DNA from: an uncultured Sphingomonadaceae bacterium
GTDB taxonomy: Bacteria; Pseudomonadota; Alphaproteobacteria; Sphingomonadales; Sphingomonadaceae
DNA length: 22,483 bases
Direction: 5' to 3'
NCBI GenBank assembly: GCA_938003725.1
Contig: CALKXX010000147.1
Span: 1 to 22,483 of the forward strand
Shown here: positions 1 to 5,799 of the stretch, in pieces
Numbering within the stretch: the first letter of the stretch is position 1
Layout: every line of letters starts with the position of its first letter
Program-made: the position numbers and the translations under genes
The notes under the pieces: generated by a model
Told to the model about the DNA's origin: nothing
Database searches by the model: none
The model's input: only the letters and a program-made list of their open reading frames with translations

Positions 1-989
1 CGGTTCACTGTGTCGTTAAAGATAATATAGGGCTCGCCAGTGGCCAAGCGTGTTTCAACCAGTTTCTGGAACAGACTGCGGGCATCCACCGTGCCGCGGA
101 CCGATCCGTCCTTGGGTGATTTCAGATCAAACTCCGCCCCGTCACGCACCGCTTCCATAAACTCGTCGGTCAGCAATACACCGTGATGCAGGTTCAGAGC
201 TTTCCGGTTAAAGTCGCCGGAAGGCTTTCTAATCTCCAGAAATTCTTCAATTTCCGGATGATCAATATCGAGATAGCAAGCGGCCGATCCGCGCCGCAGG
301 CTGCCTTGCGAAATGGCCAAGGTCAGACTGTCCATTACGCGGACGAATGGAATGATGCCCGATGTCTTGCCGTTCAAACCGACAGGCTCACCAATGCCGC
401 GCACGCTGCCCCAATAGGTGCCAATGCCGCCGCCTTTGGAAGCCAGCCAGACATTCTCGTTCCATGTATTGACGATGCCGCCTAGACTATCGTCTACGCT
501 GTTCAAATAACAAGAGATCGGCAGACCACGACCTGTGCCGCCGTTGCTAAGAACCGGTGTCGCCGGCATGAACCAAAGCTTTGATATATAATCATAAAGG
601 CGCTGAGCATGTTCTTGATCGTCGGCATAGGCGTCCGCCACCCGCGAAAACAGGTCCTGATAGCTTTCACCGGGAAGTAAATAGCGGTCTTGCAAGGTTT
701 CCTTGCCAAAGTCCGTTAACAGATCATCGCGCGCATCGCTTTGAACGATTTTGAACCGGCGCTTTTCGACGCTGTGGCTATCGCGCTCCGCTTTCAGCTC
801 TTTTTCGTCATTGGCTTTTTCGGCCGCCGCTTCCGCCGCTGCCTTCTTGCTGATCTCCGGCTCTTTCACCGGTGCTATATTTGTGTCCGACTTACTCTTT
901 GGCGTATCGAGTACTTCCGCGCCCATATCCGTTTCACCCATCTCTGCTCCGGAATCATTCACGCTATCCCGGTTATCTCTAAATTCCAT
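1..989 (-). CDS. nrdA: Ribonucleoside-diphosphate reductase large (alpha) subunit, N-terminal part; runs off the left edge
   Basis: The large subunit of class I ribonucleotide reductase makes deoxyribonucleotides from ribonucleoside diphosphates in the cytoplasm with a NrdB-type radical subunit (not in the window). I translated 329 codons from the ATG at 989; the gene continues past base 1. Residues 1-76 are charged, Ala/Lys/Glu-rich and low in complexity. The catalytic domain starts near 77 with RRFKIVQSD, then FGKETLQDRYLLPGESY, MPATPVLSNGGTGRG, LPISCYLNSVDDSL (Cys160, aligned with the redox-active cysteine of the family), ASKGGGIGTYWG and SQGSLRRGSAACYLD. No ATP-cone regulatory domain precedes the catalytic domain. 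The start is supported by AGGGGG about 5 nt upstream of the ATG and by loss of homology-like sequence further up. The symbol follows the common class I name; the exact subclass is not certain. Confidence 0.93.
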   Translation of the reverse strand, partial: MEFRDNRDSVNDSGAEMGETDMGAEVLDTPKSKSDTNIAPVKEPEISKKAAAEAAAEKANDEKELKAERDSHSVEKRRFKIVQSDARDDLLTDFGKETLQDRYLLPGESYQDLFSRVADAYADDQEHAQRLYDYISKLWFMPATPVLSNGGTGRGLPISCYLNSVDDSLGGIVNTWNENVWLASKGGGIGTYWGSVRGIGEPVGLNGKTSGIIPFVRVMDSLTLAISQGSLRRGSAACYLDIDHPEIEEFLEIRKPSGDFNRKALNLHHGVLLTDEFMEAVRDGAEFDLKSPKDGSVRGTVDARSLFQKLVETRLATGEPYIIFNDTVN

Positions 990-1096
990 TCGGACCCCCT
1001 AAAAACCAACCCCAAAACATCTGGGGCAACACATACAAACTGGCATTATGACCAGCACGAATTGGCTCAATTTCAGGCATTTGTCCGAAGCTATTT

Positions 1097-1111
1097 GTTC
1101 ACGCCTTGTTC
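1097..1111. promoter_or_regulatory. Candidate LexA (SOS) operator upstream of nrdA
   Basis: The sequence is GTTC, seven bases, GTTC. This direct repeat is the established LexA recognition element in alphaproteobacteria. It lies 108-122 bp upstream of the nrdA ATG, a sensible operator position. An exact match to eight fixed bases is expected by chance about once per 65 kb per strand. The functional role is inferred. Confidence 0.55.
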
Positions 1112-1245
1112 GACTCGGCGCGAAGGGCCCAGTCTAGCATTTTATAGCTCGGACAGGGGGAATATTTTTTGACCCCGAATCCTGAAAAATCACTTGCGAT
1201 TCGGCGCAAAGGGAGGGCTATGCCGAGTCGGCATCAAATCCATTA

Positions 1246-1294
1246 ACCACAAGTTGTTGGTATGCCCCCTAGGCTGAACCACAACCTATAGTGG
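1246..1294. promoter_or_regulatory. Possible tandem NrdR boxes upstream of nrdA
   Basis: Two elements beginning ACCACAA start at 1246 (ACCACAAGTTGTTGGT) and 1278 (ACCACAACCTATAGTGG). They are exactly 32 bp apart, about three helical turns. NrdR, the ATP/dATP-sensing repressor of ribonucleotide reductase genes, typically binds paired imperfect palindromes at this spacing. The second copy has CCAC/GTGG ends; the first is a weaker palindrome. The match to the NrdR consensus is from memory and only partial. Confidence 0.35.
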
Positions 1295-1460
1295 CTGAAT
1301 GGAAAATATATGCAAGGGGGTAAATGACATATTAACGACTCGTTTCGTCGCATAAATAAATCGCTTCGTCGACAGACTTTTTATGTTGCAACGCAGCGAC
1401 GCGTGGACCTTCTAAGGGAGCAGCGATGCGCAATAGTCTATGTTAGATTTTGCGATTTTT

Positions 1461-1469
1461 TTATCCACA
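1461..1469 (+). promoter_or_regulatory. DnaA box (TTATCCACA)
   Basis: This is a perfect copy of the high-affinity DnaA-binding sequence TTATCCACA. A weaker one-mismatch copy (TCATGCACA) follows at 1472-1480. DnaA is a known regulator of nrd operons in other proteobacteria, and the site lies in the nrdA upstream region. There is no box cluster, DUE or origin-flanking gene, so this is not taken as a replication origin. Confidence 0.4.
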
Positions 1470-1711
1470 ATTCATGCACAGGTAGGTGCGACTCATTTTT
1501 GACACTAAATCTGGTAGTGGATGTCATTCTGCAAAACTGATGGCGGCCACAATATCTGCTGTTCGGGCGACAGCGGAACGAGATTGACCAACCATCCGCG
1601 ATTACCTTCCAATTATCCGATGCATCCATATTGGTTAGATGCTATGCAAGACAAAGGGGCGCATCAACGCTGAAGATTGTATCAAATCAATCAGCGCTAT
1701 GGAGATGTCCC

Positions 1712-2686
1712 ATGCCCAATGAACTTGCAGTCGTCCTGTCCGGTGGCGGCGCCAAAGGCGCCTTTCAAGTTGGTGTACTCGATGAATTGATCACCAATCG
1801 CGGGGTGCGCGTCGATATCTTTGCCGGAGTTTCCACCGGTGCCATTCAGGCGTTGGGCGGCGCAATGAATGATATGCCAGCCCTGCTCGATCAATGGCTG
1901 TCGATCAAACGCAATAGTGATATATATCGCAAACGCCCCTTTGGCGTCGCGGGCGCTATATTTGGTGCCGACTCGCTCTATGATGCCCGCGCCATCAAAA
2001 AACGCATCCAAAAATTTGCCGATCCGGAAAAATTGAAACGCACGCGCAAGAAGCTGCGTATCGGCACGGTCAGCCTTGCCACGGGACGCTATGTCGATAT
2101 TACGGAGAAAAACCCCAATATCGGCGACTGGGTCTATGCGTCCAGTGCACAGCCGCCGTTCTTTCAACCGCTAAAGTCACGCGATACCGATGGCACGATT
2201 GAACAATGGGTCGATGGCGGCGTCCGCAATATAACTCCGCTCAGTTCGGCGATGAAGCTGCGGCCCCGCGCGTTGCTAACCATTCTCGCCTCTCCGCAAA
2301 CACCGGCCCCGGAACCGGGGAAGACCTATGACAATCTGATAGAAATTGGTCTGCGCTCCGTTGGAATACAGACGAGCGAGACCGCGGCAAATGACGTTGG
2401 CAATGCAATGCTTATCAACGACCTGATTGCCGCCCGGGAAGCACAGTTTCGCAAACTGACTGATCTGGGCCTGCCCGCCAGCCAGATTTCGGCTACCCTC
2501 ATGCCGCTGGATATACAGCTGTCACGCTATCGATTTGCCCCCGTCCGCATCATCGCCCCGGACCCAAATTTCCAGGATGCCGATACGTTAGAATTCAATC
2601 CGAAAAAAATCCGGATAGCGATTGAAGCGGGGCGTCAGGCCGTGTCCGATCAATGGCCATCGCTGCGAATGTTTCTCGGGGTGTAG
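1712..2686 (+). CDS. Patatin-like phospholipase family protein
   Basis: This is a predicted serine lipid acyl-hydrolase of the patatin family, 324 residues. It shows the glycine-rich oxyanion segment SGGGAKGAFQVG (10-21), the nucleophile elbow GVSTG (39-43, Ser41) and the catalytic Asp in VDGG (Asp168), so the Ser-Asp dyad is intact. There is no signal peptide or membrane segment, suggesting a cytoplasmic or peripheral enzyme; the substrate cannot be told. The reading frame is open back to 1631, but the ATG at 1712 is chosen because GGAG lies 7 nt upstream and the protein then starts directly at the first beta strand (PNELAVVLSGGG). The 27 codons further upstream look unrelated to the family. 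It has no operon partner on its left; fumarase starts 81 bp downstream. Confidence 0.88.
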   Translation: MPNELAVVLSGGGAKGAFQVGVLDELITNRGVRVDIFAGVSTGAIQALGGAMNDMPALLDQWLSIKRNSDIYRKRPFGVAGAIFGADSLYDARAIKKRIQKFADPEKLKRTRKKLRIGTVSLATGRYVDITEKNPNIGDWVYASSAQPPFFQPLKSRDTDGTIEQWVDGGVRNITPLSSAMKLRPRALLTILASPQTPAPEPGKTYDNLIEIGLRSVGIQTSETAANDVGNAMLINDLIAAREAQFRKLTDLGLPASQISATLMPLDIQLSRYRFAPVRIIAPDPNFQDADTLEFNPKKIRIAIEAGRQAVSDQWPSLRMFLGV

Positions 2687-2767
2687 CTGCCGACAAAACT
2701 TGCCCCATTTCGGGATATCCGCCAATAGCAAAGTTGGATCGCATCGTCACAATATTCCGGAGTCCAA

Positions 2768-4294
2768 ATGACCGTCACCATCAAAACCGCCGACCTGATT
2801 GAAAGCGTGGCCGACGCGCTGCAATTTATCAGCTATTATCATCCGATGGATTATATCCGCGCTTTGGGCGAAGCCTATGAGGCGGAGAAATCACCGGCGG
2901 CCAAGGACGCGATTGCGCAGATTCTGACCAACTCCAAAATGTGTGCAGAGGGGCATCGTCCGATCTGTCAGGATACGGGCATCGTCAATATTTTTGTAAA
3001 ATGGGGTATGGATTGTCAGTTTGATGACACCTCAGAATCGATGCAGGAAATTGTCGATGAAGGGGTACGCAGAGCCTATCTGCACCCAGAAAATAAATTG
3101 CGTGCTTCGATTCTGACCGACCCGGCATTCACGCGGCGCAACACCAAGGATAATACGCCAAGTGTGCTGCACGTGGATATGGTGCCCGGCGACACGGTAA
3201 GCGTCGATGTTGCGGCCAAAGGTGGCGGCTCTGAAAACAAGTCCAAGTTTAAAATGATGAACCCGTCAGATAATATCGTCGACTGTGTGTTGGAAATGAT
3301 CCCGCAAATGGGTGAAGGTTGGTGCCCGCCAGGGATGCTCGGCATCGGTATTGGCGGAACGGCAGAACGCTGTGTCGGGCTTGCCAAACAATCGCTGATG
3401 GACCCGATTGATATGGGACAGTTAAAAGCGCGGGGTCCAAAGACCGATATTGAGGAATTGCGCATCGAGATCTTCGACAAAGTCAACGCACTTGGCATTG
3501 GCGCACAAGGCCTTGGCGGCCTGTCCACCATATTGGATGTAAAGATTAATGACTGGCCCTGCCACGCCGCGGGCAAGCCGGTTGCGATGATTCCCAATTG
3601 TGCCGCCACGCGCCATGCGCATTTCACCCTGGATGGCTCCGGTCCCGCTTATCTGGAAGCTCCAAAGCTCGACGAGTGGCCGGACGTGAATTGGAAACCA
3701 TCCTCAGAAGCGCGCAGGGTTCAGCTTGACGAATTAAACGAGACAGAGGTGCAATCATGGAAACATGGAGATCGTCTGTTGCTCAACGGTAAAATGCTGA
3801 CGGGCCGGGACGCGGCGCATAAGCGGATCAAGGATATGCTCGAAAAGGGTGAAGAGCTGCCAGTCGAGTTCAAGGGCCGAGTGATATATTATGTTGGCCC
3901 CGTAGACCCGGTGGGCGAAGAAGTCGTAGGCCCCGCTGGCCCGACCACCGCGACCCGAATGGACAAATTCACTGACATGATGCTGGAACAAGGCCTGCTC
4001 GCCATGGTTGGCAAGGCCGAACGGGGGTTGGACACCATAGGTTCCATCAAAAAGCATAAGAGCGCTTATTTGATGGCCGTGGGCGGCAGCGCCTATCTGG
4101 TCAGTCGGGCTATCAAGGGATCAAAGGTCGTAGGCTTTGAGGATCTGGGCATGGAAGCCATTTATGAGTTTGAGGTACAGGATATGCCCGTAACGGTTGC
4201 TGTCGATGCCGAAGGTCAAAGCGTTCATCACCTCGCACCGCTCGTGTGGCAGGAGAAGATCCAGAAGGAAGGATTGTTAGAGCCGGCAGAATGA
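2768..4294 (+). CDS. fumA: Fumarate hydratase class I (iron-sulfur, aerobic type)
   Basis: Single-chain class I fumarase of 508 residues, which interconverts fumarate and malate in the TCA cycle using a [4Fe-4S] cluster. The N-terminal Fumerase domain covers about 10-285 and the C-terminal domain about 295-500. The three likely cluster cysteines are Cys67 (ICQDTG), Cys186 (GEGWCPPGMLG) and Cys278 (IPNCAATRH). Substrate and fold motifs include KGGGSENKSKFKMMNPSD, PVDPVGEEVVGPAGPTTATR, KKHKSAYL and GFEDLGMEAIYEFEV. The cytoplasmic start ATG is preceded by CCGGAG at good spacing. The length matches the usual 500-550. An oxygen-labile enzyme of this class would need Fe-S repair under oxidative stress. 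The symbol is by class; whether a class II FumC also exists lies outside the window. Confidence 0.95.
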   Translation: MTVTIKTADLIESVADALQFISYYHPMDYIRALGEAYEAEKSPAAKDAIAQILTNSKMCAEGHRPICQDTGIVNIFVKWGMDCQFDDTSESMQEIVDEGVRRAYLHPENKLRASILTDPAFTRRNTKDNTPSVLHVDMVPGDTVSVDVAAKGGGSENKSKFKMMNPSDNIVDCVLEMIPQMGEGWCPPGMLGIGIGGTAERCVGLAKQSLMDPIDMGQLKARGPKTDIEELRIEIFDKVNALGIGAQGLGGLSTILDVKINDWPCHAAGKPVAMIPNCAATRHAHFTLDGSGPAYLEAPKLDEWPDVNWKPSSEARRVQLDELNETEVQSWKHGDRLLLNGKMLTGRDAAHKRIKDMLEKGEELPVEFKGRVIYYVGPVDPVGEEVVGPAGPTTATRMDKFTDMMLEQGLLAMVGKAERGLDTIGSIKKHKSAYLMAVGGSAYLVSRAIKGSKVVGFEDLGMEAIYEFEVQDMPVTVAVDAEGQSVHHLAPLVWQEKIQKEGLLEPAE

Positions 4295-4330
4295 TCGGGT
4301 TTGCGCAGAAATAACCGCGAACAAACGCCA

Positions 4331-4468
4331 TCACTTGCCAGCCCGGCGACAACGTTCGGAGCAATAGATAACATTGTCCCAATCTCGCGCCCATTTTTTG
4401 CGCCAGGCAAAGGGTCGATCACAGATCGGACAGATTTTCTGCGGCAGATTCGGTTTTTGATGGGCCAC
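4331..4468 (-). CDS. DUF2256 small zinc-ribbon-like protein (45 aa)
   Basis: A short gene read from a GTG at 4468. The start codon overlaps the stop of the upstream dehydrogenase gene by one base (TAGTG), implying coupled translation. The product begins MAHQKPNLPQKICPICDRPF and has two CxxC-type pairs, CPIC (13-16) and CSERC (36-40), around a WRKKWARDW segment. This is the recognisable layout of the DUF2256 family, usually about 45-60 residues. The four cysteines probably bind zinc; no biochemical function is established that I know of. It is convergent with fumarase, with 36 bp between their stops. Confidence 0.85.
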   Translation of the reverse strand: MAHQKPNLPQKICPICDRPFAWRKKWARDWDNVIYCSERCRRAGK

Positions 4469-5292
4469 TAACGCTCCCGCTCCGCCTGCATTCTCTCAAA
4501 ATATTTCTGTACATCATATTGGTCATCGCCGTCATAGCGCGGTGCATATTTCGCAAATGCCTCCTTCATTTCGTCATAACGTTCATCAAAACGCGGCACA
4601 TTATAGGAATGGCTTACCAGATAATATTCATCCGCCAGCATCTGTTTGAATATGATCTGTGCGAACGCATCCGTATCCATTGTGTCGGGTACGCTATTGT
4701 TAAATTCCGAAATTTCCGACTTCACCCACCCCGGGATAATGACCCCGGTCTTAAGCCAATCCGGTGCGCTACGGCGCAAAACATCCATCAGTCCGAATAT
4801 CGCATGTTTGCTAGCCACATAGGCGCCGCCGCCAAATGGGAACGCGTTGAACAAGGCATTTTCCGACGCCACTGAATAGATGGCAGATGGTTTTTCATCC
4901 GTTTTGAAACGCTTTCCAAATACGGAAATCCCGTTCCACATGCCCCAGAAGTTCACCTCGAAAATCCGGCGCGCCTCTGCGGGGTCAGTATCAATAACCG
5001 ATTTCATCGATCCACCGATGCCCGCGTTATTGACGATAATGTCCGCGCGACCGTGTTCGATCCATGCATAGTCCGCCAACGCCTCTACATCGGCTAATTC
5101 ACGAACATCGCCGACAAAATATTTTGCGTCCATTCCCTCGCCAGAGAGCCTCTCGACCGCTTCCTGCAATCGGTTTTCGCGCGGTTCAAACAATATGATC
5201 CGCGCACCGGCGCTTCCCATCTGCCTGGCCAATGCTAGACCAATCCCTGTTGCCCCGCCGGTAATCACCGCTGTCTTATCTTGAAAATCCAT
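4468..5292 (-). CDS. Short-chain dehydrogenase/reductase (SDR) family oxidoreductase
   Basis: A 274-residue classical SDR predicted to oxidise or reduce an alcohol/carbonyl with NAD(P)(H). Visible motifs are the nucleotide-binding TGGATGIG (11-18), GDV (61-63), NNAG (88-91), catalytic Asn114, Ser143 and the YVASK tetrad (Tyr158, Lys162). The C-terminal 60 residues form a longer, charged tail (RYDEMKEAFAKYAPRYDGDD) than minimal SDRs. The ATG at 5292 is preferred over a TTG two codons earlier because AGGAAGG is 9 nt from the ATG. The DUF2256 gene is its downstream operon partner through a TAGTG overlap. An 86-bp gap to a divergent plus-strand gene must hold its promoter. Substrate unknown. Confidence 0.88.
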   Translation of the reverse strand: MDFQDKTAVITGGATGIGLALARQMGSAGARIILFEPRENRLQEAVERLSGEGMDAKYFVGDVRELADVEALADYAWIEHGRADIIVNNAGIGGSMKSVIDTDPAEARRIFEVNFWGMWNGISVFGKRFKTDEKPSAIYSVASENALFNAFPFGGGAYVASKHAIFGLMDVLRRSAPDWLKTGVIIPGWVKSEISEFNNSVPDTMDTDAFAQIIFKQMLADEYYLVSHSYNVPRFDERYDEMKEAFAKYAPRYDGDDQYDVQKYFERMQAERER

Positions 5293-5343
5293 GATCAAAA
5301 ACCTTCCTACCTTTTTGTTGGCAAAATATATCCACCACAGGAA

Positions 5344-5379
5344 CTGACTTTTTTGGAAAGACGCACTATATAAAAACCA
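5344..5379 (+). promoter_or_regulatory. Candidate sigma-70-type promoter giving a leaderless mRNA
   Basis: A -35-like CTGACT (5344-5349), a 17-bp spacer and a -10-like TATATA (5367-5372) precede the ATG at 5379 by only 6 bp. Transcription would start at or within a base or two of the start codon. No Shine-Dalgarno sequence is present, which agrees with a leaderless transcript. Each hexamer matches consensus at 4 of 6 positions. Confidence 0.4.
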
Positions 5380-5651
5380 TGTCCATCCTGTTCATTTTCA
5401 TCTGCGGCGTCGCCAATTTTGCAATGCACAAGGCGATGATGGAGAGCAATCATCCAATGATCACAGAGGCCCGCGCAAGCTTCTCAAAATTTCTTGGTCC
5501 TTATGGTAGCTATATATTGGAGTTTTTCATGCTCGCCGCTGCGATGATCTTCGCCAATATGGGAATGATAAGTTCGATCATATTTTATGCAATCTACACG
5601 CTTGCAAATGGGGCGGGCGCTTGGGTGCTATTCTCTTCTCGCAAGCCTTAA
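5379..5651 (+). CDS. Small conserved membrane protein (90 aa), function unknown
   Basis: A 90-residue hydrophobic protein with about three membrane segments: residues 1-17, about 44-62 and about 64-86, joined by a polar stretch (about 18-42, HKAMMESNHPMITEARASF). It ends in a basic SSRKP tail. The composition and the FICGVANFAMHKA start resemble short sphingomonad membrane proteins I recall as hypothetical; I know no function. It is divergent from the SDR gene and 148 bp upstream of the TonB receptor. The start lacks a ribosome-binding site but has a promoter-like sequence right in front of it. Confidence 0.62.
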   Translation: MSILFIFICGVANFAMHKAMMESNHPMITEARASFSKFLGPYGSYILEFFMLAAAMIFANMGMISSIIFYAIYTLANGAGAWVLFSSRKP

Positions 5652-5764
5652 GTTTGAATGGCTTAGATGCCAAAATCAACAGAAGCAGTTCATCCGACTA
5701 CGGATGTAGTTTGTCGAAAGCCGGTATCGCCTGCAACCAAATATTCATAGCGCCCCCTCCAACG

Positions 5765-5778
5765 GAACATCAATGTTC
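5765..5778. repeat. 14-bp palindrome in the TonB-receptor leader
   Basis: GAACAT-CA-ATGTTC is a perfect inverted repeat with a 2-bp centre, ending 21 bp before the TTG start of the TonB-dependent receptor. It is sized and placed like a transcription-factor operator. The 2-nt loop makes a stable RNA hairpin unlikely. No regulator can be assigned. Confidence 0.35.
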
Positions 5779-5799
5779 TGATCCAGACGGGGGAATATC

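Larger units (their letters stand above)
990..1711. promoter_or_regulatory. 722-bp divergent intergenic control region between nrdA and a patatin gene
   Basis: No convincing gene is visible in this stretch: the short ORFs that cross it have no recognisable protein features and poor starts. It is AT-richer than its neighbours and carries several regulatory-type motifs, listed separately: a GTTC-N7-GTTC LexA box (1097-1111), two ACCACAA elements 32 bp apart (1246-1294), a perfect DnaA box (1461-1469), two CGYTTCGTCG repeats 21 bp apart (1341-1371) and six GANTC methylation sites (1112-1494). It must contain the nrdA promoter on the minus strand and the patatin promoter on the plus strand; I could not assign either -10/-35 pair with confidence. 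Confidence 0.7.

Noticed and set aside
741..1172. Plus-strand ORFs overlapping the start of nrdA
   Set aside because: They are antisense to a clear nrdA reading frame, have compositionally odd sequences and no ribosome site.
1155..1175. GGGG...CCCC inverted repeat as a terminator
   Set aside because: A four-base stem with a long AT loop between divergent genes has no transcript to terminate that I can identify.
1461..1480. Possible chromosomal replication origin
   Set aside because: There is only one perfect DnaA box and one weak copy, with no clear AT-rich unwinding array or origin-flanking genes; regulation of nrdA is the better reading.
1631..1711. 27-codon N-terminal extension of the first patatin
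   Set aside because: There is no ribosome site at the upstream start, and the patatin domain begins immediately after the ATG at 1712, which has GGAG at 7 nt.
5691..5706. CATCCG-ACTA-CGGATG hairpin as a terminator of the small membrane protein gene
   Set aside because: The stem is only 6 bp and no T-run follows; it was not strong enough to annotate.
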